Shown one piece after another: positions 17,260-26,611 of a DNA stretch of 64,000 bases. Below the pieces are notes generated by a model that worked only from the letters and a program-made list of their open reading frames with translations, made no database searches and was not told where the DNA came from. Position numbers and translations under genes: made by a program. Location of the stretch: contig NZ_WASO01000014.1 of the NCBI RefSeq assembly GCF_009712605.1, positions 310,001-374,000 on the forward strand, read 5' to 3'. Source of the DNA: Paludibacter sp. (GTDB taxonomy: Bacteria; Bacteroidota; Bacteroidia; Bacteroidales; Paludibacteraceae). Every line of letters begins with the position of its first letter. The first letter of the stretch is position 1.

Positions 17260-18450
17260 ATGAGAAAAATCATTTTAATCTTTTTTGCAGCTGTATCTGT
17301 TTCTCTGTCGGCTCAGAATGAGGGGATACAGTTTCTTGGTGATTCAACGTTGCAATCGGCTTTAGCCAAAGCCAAACAAGCGAACAAACTTCTCTTTGTC
17401 GATTGTTACACTTCCTGGTGCGGACCTTGTAAGTATATGGCAAAGAATATTTTTCCATTACCCGAAGTTGGAACCTTTTTTAATCAGCACTTTCTGAACT
17501 GGAAAGTGGATTGTGATAAAATTAATAAGGTGGATGCAGGAATTTTTGCAAAATTCAACATACATGCCTGGCCTACTTATCTCTTTCTTGACGGAAATGG
17601 CAATATTGTGCATATGGCTCTTGGATCCGGTCCTGCATCGTTTTTTTTGGAGACAGGAAAAGCGGCACTGGATTCAACTAAAAATTTGATCGGACTGCAG
17701 AAAAAAATCAATCATGGAGATCGCTCTCAGGAAACCCTGAAAAATTACTACTCCTGCAATATAAATGCAGATACGAAATATATAGACGAGCATTTCTCGC
17801 TCGTTGATGACTCTGTCCGGTTCTCGCCAACTTCATGGGAGTTGTTTTCCTATTTTATGAAGGATATTGAAGGATATTCGTTCAATTTCTTTATCAAAAA
17901 TAAAACTCAATACGAAAAGAAATTCGGACAGGAAGCTGTAGATAGTAAGCTTACCAGTCTGTTTGGATATTATGCCCGTCCGGGAAAAGAGAGCCAGTAT
18001 GAAAAACTGTCGAAAATAGATACTGCACTCTTTGCAAAAGCGAAACTGATCAATGAATTTCGTAAGGCCAGGATGAGCTATTCTGCCGATAAAACGAACA
18101 AAGAAGCATGGGATAAATTGATAAACATGACATCGACTCTATTCACAGCGCACAAGTTTACAGTTTGGGACCTGAATGATGTAAGTTGGACTGTCTACGA
18201 AAACTATAAAAAGTTTAAGGATACCAATGCATTGAAGCTGGCCCAGATATGGTCGAAGAAAACAGTGGATAATAAGCCGGATACGCACGCTTTTAACGAT
18301 ACTTATGCACATATTCTGTTCGATTTGGGAAATAAAAAAGAGGCCATTCAGAAAGAAGAACTGGCACTTAAACAAGCAACGGAACAAAATGCGCCTGATC
18401 AGATTAAATTCTATTCCGACGAACTGAAAAGATTCCGGGGAGACAAATAA
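17260..18450 (+). CDS. Periplasmic thioredoxin-fold protein
   Basis: A 396-residue protein with a signal peptide (cleaved before QNEG, about residue 19) and an N-terminal thioredoxin domain (about 25-140) with active site WCGPC (Cys54, Cys57) and the cis-Pro loop AWPTYLF (Pro105). Residues 150-396 are a helical domain of unknown function, found in related Bacteroidetes thioredoxin-family proteins. It is probably a periplasmic disulfide reductase or thiol-disulfide exchange protein. It is monocistronic; the downstream gene has its own regulatory leader. Confidence 0.87.
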   Translation: MRKIILIFFAAVSVSLSAQNEGIQFLGDSTLQSALAKAKQANKLLFVDCYTSWCGPCKYMAKNIFPLPEVGTFFNQHFLNWKVDCDKINKVDAGIFAKFNIHAWPTYLFLDGNGNIVHMALGSGPASFFLETGKAALDSTKNLIGLQKKINHGDRSQETLKNYYSCNINADTKYIDEHFSLVDDSVRFSPTSWELFSYFMKDIEGYSFNFFIKNKTQYEKKFGQEAVDSKLTSLFGYYARPGKESQYEKLSKIDTALFAKAKLINEFRKARMSYSADKTNKEAWDKLINMTSTLFTAHKFTVWDLNDVSWTVYENYKKFKDTNALKLAQIWSKKTVDNKPDTHAFNDTYAHILFDLGNKKEAIQKEELALKQATEQNAPDQIKFYSDELKRFRGDK

Positions 18451-18517
18451 AAGGCATATTTCTGCCAATAGATTTCTTGTTTTGATTAAATATAATGATT
18501 TTTTAAAACAAAATTTC

Positions 18518-18525
18518 TACCTTTG
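18518..18525 (+). promoter_or_regulatory. -7 box of the aminotransferase leader
   Basis: TACCTTTG matches TAnnTTTG. No TTG occurs at the expected -33 position; the region there is T-rich. Transcription would start about 7 bases downstream, some 25 bases before the leader peptide ATG. Confidence 0.6.
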
Positions 18526-18557
18526 CATCATGCTTTCGGGCAATTAAAAAATTGGAA

Positions 18558-18629
18558 ATGAGAATTAGTCTAAACATTATCGCGGTCATTATTATTATCA
18601 TCGGAATCCCCTGGATTTGCCGAAGGTGA
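18558..18629 (+). CDS. Ile-rich leader peptide of an attenuator
   Basis: A 23-codon frame with ATG at 18558 and TGA at 18627. Ten of 23 residues are Ile, with five in a row at codons 11-15 (18588-18602) after IIAV. It is placed between a -7 box and a strong terminator, and its last codons overlap RNA segments able to form a pause hairpin (18601-18623) and an antiterminator (18616-18626 with 18660-18671). That is the architecture of ribosome-mediated attenuation of branched-chain amino-acid genes. The alternative, a tiny membrane peptide, cannot be excluded because the sequence is hydrophobic. Confidence 0.78.
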   Translation: MRISLNIIAVIIIIIGIPWICRR

Positions 18630-18654
18630 TAGTTTTGTGCTGCGCAAAATATTC

Positions 18655-18693
18655 AACCCCCTTTCGGTAAATACCGGAAGGGGGTTTCTTTTT
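18655..18693 (+). terminator. Attenuator terminator before the aminotransferase
   Basis: Arms 18655-18669 and 18672-18686 pair over 15 positions with one G-T wobble (core AACCCCCTTTCGG), followed by TCTTTTTAT. The left arm is also the partner of the antiterminator strand CCGAAGG (18620-18626), so the two folds exclude each other. It stands 33 bases before the aminotransferase ATG, not behind a gene. Confidence 0.88.
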
Positions 18694-18719
18694 ATATTCA
18701 CTTTTATAATTTTTGTCTT

Positions 18720-19907
18720 ATGAATGTATCATCAACCGGCAGGTTTGCCACTCGCATGGAAGGAGTTCCACGTTCGTTTATCCGTGAAATTTTGAAAGTA
18801 GCTATTTCGCCCGAAGTAATTTCGTTCGCAGGCGGACTACCCAACAAAGCGCTATTTCCGTTAGAAGAACTTCAGGCGAGCGCAGCGAAACTGATGTCCG
18901 GGTTGGACCGGAATATTCTCCAGTATGCCAATACGGAAGGTTACCTGCCATTGCGTGAGAAGATTGCAGAGCGCTATGCACGCAAAGGGTTGAAGATCGA
19001 TCCACGGAATATTCTTATTACAAACGGTTCGCAACAGGGACTTGATTTGTTGGGGAAAATCTTTATCAACGAAGGTGATGCCGTGTTGATGGAAGAGCCC
19101 GGATATTTAGGCGCTATACAGGCTTTCTCTATCTTTCATCCCCGATTTGTAACGGTTCTACTCACCGACGAAGGTATTGATACGCAAATATTAAAACAGA
19201 AAATTGATACGGAAAATCCCCGTATGGCTTACCTGATTCCTAATTTTCAGAATCCTTCCGGCATTAGTTATACGGAAGAGCGTAGGCGAGAAGTTGCCGA
19301 AACCTGCAAAGGAAAACCAATGTTCTTAGTAGAAGATGATCCGTATGGTGATATTCGCTTCAGGGGAGAACAGAAAAACTCGTTTTACCATTATTTGCCT
19401 GAGCAAACTATATTGCTGGGAACCTTTTCTAAAACGGTTGTTCCGGCATTTCGCATGGGTTGGATAGTGGCTCCTGATGATGTGATGGAACGCTTGATCA
19501 TTGCTAAACAGGCAGCTGATCTGCATACTGATTATTTTACGCAGCGGTTGGTACATCAGTATCTTAGTGATTATGATATCGATCTGCACATATCGCAAAT
19601 ATGCCGGGCTTATGGCAAACAGGCCGATGCAATGATTTCTGCCATTGAACAGTATTTTCCGAAGGAGATACAGTTTACGCGTCCTGAAGGCGGAATGTTT
19701 TTATGGCTGACGTTGCCCGAAGGTCAGAGTGCAATGAAATTGTTTGATCTGGCCATCAAAGAGAACGTGGCTTTTGTGCCCGGAAATCCTTTCTACGTCG
19801 GCAAAACGGACGTGAATACCTGTCGGCTGAATTTCTCCTGTTCCAACGAGCATGAGATTGAAGTGGGGATTTGTAGATTGGCAAAAGTACTGGCAAGTTT
19901 AGGATAA
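18720..19907 (+). CDS. PLP aminotransferase, LysN/MocR-type fold I
   Basis: A 395-residue class I/II aminotransferase without a DNA-binding domain. Recognisable elements: SPEVISFAGGLPN (30-42), LQYANTEGYLPLRE, ITNGSQQGLD, EDDPYGDIRF with the PLP Asp, and GTFSKTVVPAFRMGW with the Schiff-base Lys238. The closest known group is the LysN/2-aminoadipate and branched-chain/aromatic aminotransferases. The Ile-rich leader and attenuator upstream suggest that the enzyme serves branched-chain amino-acid metabolism (isoleucine, valine or leucine transamination); this is inference from regulation. It is transcribed alone, with a terminator at 19922. Confidence 0.88.
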   Translation: MNVSSTGRFATRMEGVPRSFIREILKVAISPEVISFAGGLPNKALFPLEELQASAAKLMSGLDRNILQYANTEGYLPLREKIAERYARKGLKIDPRNILITNGSQQGLDLLGKIFINEGDAVLMEEPGYLGAIQAFSIFHPRFVTVLLTDEGIDTQILKQKIDTENPRMAYLIPNFQNPSGISYTEERRREVAETCKGKPMFLVEDDPYGDIRFRGEQKNSFYHYLPEQTILLGTFSKTVVPAFRMGWIVAPDDVMERLIIAKQAADLHTDYFTQRLVHQYLSDYDIDLHISQICRAYGKQADAMISAIEQYFPKEIQFTRPEGGMFLWLTLPEGQSAMKLFDLAIKENVAFVPGNPFYVGKTDVNTCRLNFSCSNEHEIEVGICRLAKVLASLG

Positions 19908-19921
19908 TAATGAATTCATTT

Positions 19922-19955
19922 CTGCCCGGATGGTATTTATCATTCGGGCAGTTTA
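19922..19955 (+). terminator. Terminator after the aminotransferase
   Basis: CTGCCCGGATG (19922-19932) pairs with CATTCGGGCAG (19941-19951), with one G-T pair and an 8-base loop, followed by TTTATT. It isolates the aminotransferase from the rhamnosidase. Confidence 0.8.
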
Positions 19956-20050
19956 TTATTGAATGTTGAATTGTTTCCGGTTCATTAATTAGTCAGCAAA
20001 TAACAGCAATTTTAATGTAAAAATCAGAATATATTTTATCGAAAAATAAC

Positions 20051-20058
20051 TATATTTG
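20051..20058 (+). promoter_or_regulatory. -7 box of the rhamnosidase gene
   Basis: TATATTTG matches TAnnTTTG, 45 bases before the ATG. No TTG lies at the expected -33 position. Confidence 0.45.
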
Positions 20059-20103
20059 AGAGTAACTCATTAGGTCGAGTATTGTTTATTAATCTGTACC
20101 AAA

Positions 20104-23100
20104 ATGAAACGCGCCACTACAATTTTCTGCTGCCGGGCAATACTGTTTCTGCTCTTATACCTACCTGTTAATTCGGTGGTTATTGCCCAATCAACTCATC
20201 TTTGCAAAATCACGAACCTGCTTACGGAATACACATCTTCACCGATAGGTATTGATGTTGCTAAACCCCGGTTTAGCTGGCAAATGCAGGTCGAAGGTAA
20301 TGAGCGGGGATATTTTCAGAAAGCGTATCAAATTGTGGTCAATGACGACAATGGCAATATGGTCTGGAATAGCGGAAAACAGGAAAGCAGCATTTCTCTG
20401 AATATAGAATATCGCGGGACTCCTATACAGGCCGAAACGCGTTACACTTGGCATCTGACTGTTTGGAATCAAAAAAATGAAGAGCTTACGGCTGATTCGT
20501 GGTTTGAAACGGGGTTAATGAATCCTTCTCTACAGGCCTGGAATGGTGCAAAATGGATTGGAGGTGCGGGCGATCAAATTCCATTCTATTCTCACTATTT
20601 CTCGGTATTCAAGATTGGCTGTACCATTCAGCTCGATGCCGCTTCCGGTTCTTCGAAGGCATCTCTCGTGTTTGGTGCGAACGATAAGCGGTTGATGGAT
20701 AAAAACAAGAATGTGTTTAATCTGTCCAATAAACTAAATGCGTCTTACATCAGGGTGGAACTGGACTGCTCAGGTCTTATCAATAAAGAAGATGCTTTTG
20801 CTCAGATAAAGGTTTATCGGGCAGGATATCACCCCGGAGACAAAAAGGATAAACCTATTGGTTCTGTAGTTGTTCCAACATCAATTATCACTGTTGGTAA
20901 TGTGTATGCTGCTCATACCATCCTGGTCGAGTCATCGGTCGGTACTTTGAATTTTGAGATTGACGGACAAAAGATTGTGATTCCAAAGCTGGCAAATCAT
21001 AATGCTTACATTCCTTTCGGGATTCAGGTAAATCCAATGGGAGTTGGTGGCGATTATATCGGATTCCCGATGGTGGCTGACGTGGGTTTTATGCTGGAGA
21101 AACACCAGAAAGCTGCCTTTTCGAATTTGCAAATCAGGAATTACCGGAGTCCTTCCAGTGTTTTATTTGCGGAAGATATTCCGGATAACGGTGAATACGA
21201 AGGAATTTTTGCCAAAGATCTTCAAAGTGGCAAAACAAACATTGAAATTAAAAATCGTTCTATAGTGCTTTCCGGCGATAAGCACGGCTGTTTTCTCGTA
21301 GCCGATCCTACCCGAAATGCAATGCCGATGTTGCGAACTACATTTGACAATGGCAATAAAACAATCCGATCAGCTCGTATATACGTAACGGCAAGGGGTA
21401 TTTACGAACTATGGATTAACGGAAACAGGGTGGGGAACGACTGGTTTAATCCTGGACTCTCACAATACGATAAAACTCATTTTTATCAGACTTATGACGT
21501 GACTTCTTTGTTACAACAGGGCAAAAATGCGGTAGGAGTAATGTTGGGAGAAGGCTGGTGGAGCGGTAACTTGTCCTACTTGCCTGTCAATTGGAATTAC
21601 TTCGGCGACCGCCAATCTCTTTTGATGAAAATGGTAATCCGATTCAATGACGGCACATCTAAAACAATCACCTCCGACCCGTCCATGTGGAAATATTTTA
21701 CCAACGGACCGGTACGTTACGGAAGTTTCTTTCAGGGCGAAGTATACGATGCGACGAAAGAGCAATTGATTGAAAAATGGACGACTTCGAAGTATGATGA
21801 TTCGGAGTGGAGCAAGGCTGTGGAGGTGTTGACTGACGGAACAACTTATAAGGACTCTCTGACTGAAAAAGATCATCAGGCGACTGTTGAGAAAATGCTG
21901 GTTTTCCACAATCCCGACCGGACAGAACTGATAGGGCAGATCGGAGACAATGTCAAACAGGTCAACGAACTCACGGCTCAAAGTGCGAGTGAAGTTCGCC
22001 ACGGTGTGTATGTCTATGATATGGGACAAAATATGGTAGGAGTACCGTGCATTCGTTTGGAGGGGTATAAAAAAGGCCATGTAATTACATTTCGGTTTGC
22101 GGAAATGCAATATCCCCACATGAAGGAATACAGCAAGAATAAAGATATGATCATGCTGGAGAATATAAGGGCAGCGCTGGCTCAGGATATTTATATTTGT
22201 AAAGGAGGAAAAGAGACATTCCAGCCTCATTTTACCTTTCACGGTTATAGATTTATCGAAATTACCGGATTGAATAAGCCCTTACCTCTCTCTTCAGTTA
22301 CAGGCAAAGTCCTGAGTTCCGTTCAAAAAATAATATCTCATTACACGACCTCCAATCCGGATGTTAATCGCTTGTGGGAAAACATTTGCTGGTCAATGCA
22401 GGGTAATTTTCTGTCTATCCCCACTGATTGTCCGCAACGCAACGAGCGAATGGGGTGGAGTGGCGATATTTCGGTTTTTTCACGTACAGCTACTTACATG
22501 GGAATGGTTCCTCAGTTCCTTCGCCGGCATGTACTCGCTCTGCATGATACTCAGTACGACGACGGACGTTTTGCGGATGTGGCTCCTATAGGCGGCGGTT
22601 TCGGAGGCATCGTGTGGGGTAGTGCCGGTATTACTGTTCCCTGGGAATCGTACCTTCAATACGGAGACAGCTCCATGTTGGCAGAACATTACGATGCTAT
22701 GAAACGTTACGTCGACTATTTGAACCGAAATATCGATGCCAAAACCGTTGTAACAACTACAGGTCAGTTGGCAGATTGGTTGAGTCCGGAAGGTAATTTG
22801 ATCGGTCCTGTTGGGGTAAATAATCTTGTGTGGGATGCCTACTATGCTTACGATTTGGATTTAATGCATCGTATGGCAAAAGTTCTTGGCAAAGAAGAAG
22901 ATGCTCGTACTTTCGCTACACTTTTTGCAAAACGCAAACAGTATTTCAATGCTACTTATATTGACCCGGAGACAAAGAAAACGCGTCAGTTATTTCCTCC
23001 AAAAATATGTGATAATCAGGTGTCGTATGTAGTTCCTCTGGCACTAAACCTGCTGAACGATTCAAACAAAGAACCCGCCATCAGCCATCTTGTTCGGAAT

Positions 23101-23754
23101 ATCAGTCATGAAGCTAAAGACGATAAAAATGTTGTTAGACCACCGTATTCCCTGATGACAGGTTTTGTGGGAACTGCATGGATTAGTAAAGTATTGTCAG
23201 ATAATGGATTGGATTCTATGGCTTATAGGTTGCTTCAGCAAACGACCTATCCTTCATGGCTTTATCCGGTAAAACAGGGAGCTACTACCATTTGGGAACG
23301 ACTGAATTCGTATACGCTGGACAACGGTTTCGGAGGCAATAATAGCATGAATTCCTTTAATCACTATTCGTTTGGCTCGGTAGGCGCATGGATGTATAAT
23401 TACTCTTTAGGAATTGAGCGTGATGAAAATTCACCCGGGTTCAAGCATTTTATTCTCCGGCCAACTCCCGATCCGGACGGAATAATGACTCATGCAGAAG
23501 GATATTACGATTCGATGTACGGGCGGATAGAGAGTTCCTGGAGGCAGGAAAATGGGAAAACGATCTACAAGGTTACGGTGCCTGCAAATACCTCTGCAAC
23601 ACTCAGTCTAAACGTATCAGACATCAGCCGGATCAATGAAAGCGGAACTGTTGCTAAATCCGCGAAGGGAATACGTTTTCTGAAAAGTGACAATGGAAAA
23701 TCATTGTTTGAATTAGACTCCGGTAGTTACTCCTTTGAAGTTCAAAATCAGTGA
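20104..23754 (+). CDS. Secreted alpha-L-rhamnosidase, GH78
   Basis: A 1216-residue enzyme with a signal peptide (cleaved near IAQ, residue 29). Domains in order: an N-terminal Fn3-like module (LTEYTSSPIGIDVAKPRFSW), beta-sandwich domains including a jelly-roll with WINGNRVGNDWFNPGLSQYD, and an (alpha/alpha)6 catalytic domain from about residue 690 to 1110, then a C-terminal beta domain. The GH78 acid region TDCPQRNERMGWSGD starts at Thr774. It would release L-rhamnose from plant glycosides or pectin side chains, in the periplasm or at the surface. No SusC/SusD pair is next to it, so it is not part of a visible PUL. Its last 7 bases overlap the convergent gene. Confidence 0.93.
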   Translation: MKRATTIFCCRAILFLLLYLPVNSVVIAQSTHLCKITNLLTEYTSSPIGIDVAKPRFSWQMQVEGNERGYFQKAYQIVVNDDNGNMVWNSGKQESSISLNIEYRGTPIQAETRYTWHLTVWNQKNEELTADSWFETGLMNPSLQAWNGAKWIGGAGDQIPFYSHYFSVFKIGCTIQLDAASGSSKASLVFGANDKRLMDKNKNVFNLSNKLNASYIRVELDCSGLINKEDAFAQIKVYRAGYHPGDKKDKPIGSVVVPTSIITVGNVYAAHTILVESSVGTLNFEIDGQKIVIPKLANHNAYIPFGIQVNPMGVGGDYIGFPMVADVGFMLEKHQKAAFSNLQIRNYRSPSSVLFAEDIPDNGEYEGIFAKDLQSGKTNIEIKNRSIVLSGDKHGCFLVADPTRNAMPMLRTTFDNGNKTIRSARIYVTARGIYELWINGNRVGNDWFNPGLSQYDKTHFYQTYDVTSLLQQGKNAVGVMLGEGWWSGNLSYLPVNWNYFGDRQSLLMKMVIRFNDGTSKTITSDPSMWKYFTNGPVRYGSFFQGEVYDATKEQLIEKWTTSKYDDSEWSKAVEVLTDGTTYKDSLTEKDHQATVEKMLVFHNPDRTELIGQIGDNVKQVNELTAQSASEVRHGVYVYDMGQNMVGVPCIRLEGYKKGHVITFRFAEMQYPHMKEYSKNKDMIMLENIRAALAQDIYICKGGKETFQPHFTFHGYRFIEITGLNKPLPLSSVTGKVLSSVQKIISHYTTSNPDVNRLWENICWSMQGNFLSIPTDCPQRNERMGWSGDISVFSRTATYMGMVPQFLRRHVLALHDTQYDDGRFADVAPIGGGFGGIVWGSAGITVPWESYLQYGDSSMLAEHYDAMKRYVDYLNRNIDAKTVVTTTGQLADWLSPEGNLIGPVGVNNLVWDAYYAYDLDLMHRMAKVLGKEEDARTFATLFAKRKQYFNATYIDPETKKTRQLFPPKICDNQVSYVVPLALNLLNDSNKEPAISHLVRNISHEAKDDKNVVRPPYSLMTGFVGTAWISKVLSDNGLDSMAYRLLQQTTYPSWLYPVKQGATTIWERLNSYTLDNGFGGNNSMNSFNHYSFGSVGAWMYNYSLGIERDENSPGFKHFILRPTPDPDGIMTHAEGYYDSMYGRIESSWRQENGKTIYKVTVPANTSATLSLNVSDISRINESGTVAKSAKGIRFLKSDNGKSLFELDSGSYSFEVQNQ

Positions 23755-24860
23755 GACGAAGGTGGAGCATAAAAATCGCTAAGCGAATGGGTATAAATGC
23801 AATAATCCAGTTTGTATTTAGCCAGAAAAATAGTGGGATTTTTTGCTCCCAGAGGCACCAGCATCAGCGCTTTCTTGCCGTCAATGGTAAGTTTATCGAT
23901 ATCCACGCCTTCCCGGTTGTCGAGTGGGCAATTAAAATAGTAAAGATATGGATATATCCAGCTGGTATACATGCGCTTGCTTACTCCAGATAACGAGCTT
24001 ATTTCAAGCTGGGAATAATGTTCTGTAATGGCCTTCTGAAATTCAACGGCATTAAGAGGAATTCCATGCAGAATCGGCATTGCATCCCACTGACTATCCA
24101 GTAGTACCCACTTTTTCAGGTCATTCAGATATACTTCGGCGACAACGTGTCCGGCTCCGGATAATCTGGTTTCCACATCTTTTACTTTCAGACTGAGCAC
24201 TCTTGCTTTTAGCCCGATTGAGTTCAGGCATGCCGCCGTAACTATGCCAAACTCAACACAACGAAAATTGTCTCCTTTTTCTGCTTTATCGAGAATATAC
24301 AAGGCGTCCTTTTTCTCTGCGGCATTGTAGCCATCATGTTTCCACAAGCCATGAATCCAGTGTATAATTTTCAGGGCTCGTTCCGAATCACTTTCTGCTC
24401 CTTTTACAAGGCGATCTATGCGATATTTGTCGTGTAATTGAATCAGATAGGAATTCTGATTGTTATTCTCGTAAATCAGATGAACAGACGGCGATGCAAC
24501 AGAATCAAAGGATAAGGCTGTAAAATGTGGTTTAATTGCCCGGATCACAGTCTTGGCATATGACGTGTCGTTGAGCAATACAAAAAATGGATACACTTGA
24601 CCTGGATGAAGACAGATTTGAATGCTGTCCTTGTCTGTGTAAAAAGTAAAATCTTCTACAGGTAAAAAACATTGAATGATAAGGGTGTCGGTTGTTATTT
24701 GAGGTGATATTCTCCATTTGCTTTCATACCAGTCATCTCCCAAACGGTAGTCGGCTATGGAATCTTTTGCAGTTATAACGGGTAACCCGTGGTAAGTCTT
24801 CTGAGCCTGTAATAATGTAACTGAAAACAGGAGTGTTGTACAAAATATTAATTTACGCAT
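23748..24860 (-). CDS. Secreted transglutaminase-like protein
   Basis: A 370-residue protein with a signal peptide (cut after LQAQ, about residue 20). Residues 160-270 form a transglutaminase/protease-like core: NFRCVEFGIVTAACL carries the likely catalytic Cys, GAGHVVAEVYL the His and WVLLDSQWD the Asp. The N-terminal part is beta-rich. Proteins of this type can be peptidases, transglutaminases or amidases; nothing shows which. It ends 7 bases inside the rhamnosidase gene on the opposite strand, and is the downstream-most gene of a minus-strand group, 20 bases after DUF2007. Confidence 0.78.
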   Translation of the reverse strand: MRKLIFCTTLLFSVTLLQAQKTYHGLPVITAKDSIADYRLGDDWYESKWRISPQITTDTLIIQCFLPVEDFTFYTDKDSIQICLHPGQVYPFFVLLNDTSYAKTVIRAIKPHFTALSFDSVASPSVHLIYENNNQNSYLIQLHDKYRIDRLVKGAESDSERALKIIHWIHGLWKHDGYNAAEKKDALYILDKAEKGDNFRCVEFGIVTAACLNSIGLKARVLSLKVKDVETRLSGAGHVVAEVYLNDLKKWVLLDSQWDAMPILHGIPLNAVEFQKAITEHYSQLEISSLSGVSKRMYTSWIYPYLYYFNCPLDNREGVDIDKLTIDGKKALMLVPLGAKNPTIFLAKYKLDYCIYTHSLSDFYAPPSSH

Positions 24861-24880
24861 AGACCCGGTATTGTATTAGA

Positions 24881-25135
24881 CTATTCCTCCATGGCATCCT
24901 CCTCTCCTTTGTGGGTGTAATAGTCATTGATTATAATCGTTGCTTTGTCAATATCGTTACTCGAAATCATTACTTTGACATTTCCGGCGATAGAAGGATT
25001 AAAAGCATATGCATTTAAAAGAGAATTTACCAGATAAGACTCAATTTCGGCATTCTCCAAAAGGCTCTGTATGAGCTGAGCTTCCCACAATGTGCCGGCA
25101 TAAGCTTCAACGGTATGTTCTTTATCGGGTTTCAT
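24881..25135 (-). CDS. DUF2007 small protein
   Basis: An 84-residue soluble protein with the DUF2007 pattern: an N-terminal TVEAYAGTLWEAQLIQSLLENAEIESY region (given here as residues 8-34), a Gly-Asn-Val-Lys-Val strand and a helix IDKATIIINDYY. The family is annotated as putative signal transducing (ACT-like/PII-like fold) and is often a stand-alone small protein in Bacteroidetes. It lies 20 bases before the transglutaminase-like gene and 22 bases after the barrel-like protein, so all three may share a transcript. Confidence 0.82.
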   Translation of the reverse strand: MKPDKEHTVEAYAGTLWEAQLIQSLLENAEIESYLVNSLLNAYAFNPSIAGNVKVMISSNDIDKATIIINDYYTHKGEEDAMEE

Positions 25136-25157
25136 GTTTAAGTTTTATTTGATTTGC

Positions 25158-25880
25158 CTAAATGGTCCACAATAAACCCAGATATGACATGAATGTGTTG
25201 TCGTGTGTAATGCTGTGACCTATAGAATAAATTACATGAAAGGTCTTGCTGCAATTAATCATGCCTCCCAGGTTTATTCCTAAAAATGGTTTTCCGTCAT
25301 TTGTATCGGCCGTTTTAAAGTACAATTCTCCACCTATTGTTATCCGTTCTGAAAAATCATATTGCATTTCCCACCCGGTAAACATCCAGTTTTTATTATT
25401 ATTTCCGGGGTTGATCCAATAGCCGCCGCCACCGTAAGTTGTTAATTTACCCCACGATTTTTGTATCCACACCGGGAGATATATCTGCACTTTGTTATTG
25501 CCGAAATTCTGATTATTGATTGTCGGAATTTCAAGAATGGGAAAAGTGCCTATCTGAAATGTACTTTGGCTATTATCAAATATGCGATATTTAAAGCCAA
25601 TTTCACTGTTTGCATATCCGTATTGCAACGCGTTACCTTTCTGCATATTATAATTTAATGGCAGCAGAACATGTAACTGCCCGTTAGGAATTATGCCATA
25701 ATTAACTTCTATGTGAGGCAATGTTCCGCTGACAAAACCGGATTGGAAAAGATTTATCGAAGCAACATAATATTCCCAGTGCCGATATTTCACAGGTTCC
25801 GGATCATCAGTGCTGAACGGTGGCCCTGCAAAACTCGTTTGTATGATGAGCAAAAAACAAAGCGTTATCAGGTATTTCAT
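25158..25880 (-). CDS. Outer-membrane barrel-like protein
   Basis: A 240-residue protein with a signal peptide (cut after SFA, about residue 18). The mature N-terminus GPPFSTDDPEPVKYRHWEYY is characteristic of a family of putative transporters of the phenol MetA-like barrel type. The remainder consists of alternating beta strands with aromatic ends and a final strand closing with LGLLWTI, as expected for a small outer-membrane beta-barrel. The cargo is unknown. It is the first gene of a three-gene minus-strand group with DUF2007 and the transglutaminase-like protein. Confidence 0.75.
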   Translation of the reverse strand: MKYLITLCFLLIIQTSFAGPPFSTDDPEPVKYRHWEYYVASINLFQSGFVSGTLPHIEVNYGIIPNGQLHVLLPLNYNMQKGNALQYGYANSEIGFKYRIFDNSQSTFQIGTFPILEIPTINNQNFGNNKVQIYLPVWIQKSWGKLTTYGGGGYWINPGNNNKNWMFTGWEMQYDFSERITIGGELYFKTADTNDGKPFLGINLGGMINCSKTFHVIYSIGHSITHDNTFMSYLGLLWTI

Positions 25881-25924
25881 CTCTTTTGTGGTTTGATGCT
25901 CCGATGATTTTCGTCGATACGTAT

Positions 25925-26479
25925 TTATTCAGGGTATTTTATAAGCAACTCATCCAGTAGTTGATGAAATTCTTCGTGTACTCCATGTCCCACAACTTCC
26001 TCTTCAATTTGCTCGAAACGCTGTGCAATTTCTGCTTGTCCTGCTGCAGCCAGCATTCTGTCGGCCATCATAAAAAGCACATTCTCTTCTTTCATAATAT
26101 GATTTTGTAACAATGTGACGTAGTTTGTCATTGCCGTTGCAATCAACTTATCAGCAGTCACCTGGTGATTTTTCCAATTTTCGACTCCATCGCTCATTTC
26201 TTTGATGTAACCTCGGCCCAACGTATGTTCATGAAGCATAACGGATACAGGTCCGTTTTCGGCCGGCATTCCAGAGGCGATTAATGCCGGAAAAAGTACG
26301 TTCTCTTCTTTTCCGTGATGACATTTATCTGCAAATACCCGTAAAAAATAGACAATGTTTTCAATATCTTTTACGTCAAATTCTTTACCATTCCGAATGT
26401 CATCAGCAATTCGGGTCATAATCCCAAGCATCGTTTTGATTGCTTTATGTTCTTGTTTCAGATCTTCAGTCGGTTTCAT
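25925..26479 (-). CDS. Hemerythrin-domain protein
   Basis: A 184-residue four-helix protein of the hemerythrin HHE family. The di-iron ligands are visible as LKQEHKAIK (helix 1), DKCHHGKEENVLFPAL (helix 2), HEHTLGRGY (helix 3) and QNHIMKEENVLF (helix 4). It resembles bacterial proteins that bind oxygen or nitric oxide, or protect iron-sulfur clusters (YtfE/ScdA type), but lacks their N-terminal domain. A -7 box TATATTTG is on the minus strand at 26577-26584. It is likely monocistronic. Confidence 0.9.
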   Translation of the reverse strand: MKPTEDLKQEHKAIKTMLGIMTRIADDIRNGKEFDVKDIENIVYFLRVFADKCHHGKEENVLFPALIASGMPAENGPVSVMLHEHTLGRGYIKEMSDGVENWKNHQVTADKLIATAMTNYVTLLQNHIMKEENVLFMMADRMLAAAGQAEIAQRFEQIEEEVVGHGVHEEFHQLLDELLIKYPE

Positions 26480-26576
26480 ATCAGAAATATTTAGATGTTA
26501 GAACAGCTATGTCGATTCGTGTAGCAATAGGGGCGGTGTGATCCGGTTGTGCCACTTTCAGACTTAGTTATACATA

Positions 26577-26584
26577 CAAATATA
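26577..26584 (-). promoter_or_regulatory. -7 box of the hemerythrin gene
   Basis: The plus-strand CAAATATA reads TATATTTG on the minus strand, about 98 bases before the start codon. No TTG is at the expected spacing. Confidence 0.45.
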
Positions 26585-26611
26585 GTTCGTCAAATAGGTG
26601 ATGGTATTTTT

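Noticed and set aside
21511-22242. 243-residue minus-strand frame within the rhamnosidase
   Set aside because: Lies wholly in conserved GH78 sequence and has no family resemblance.
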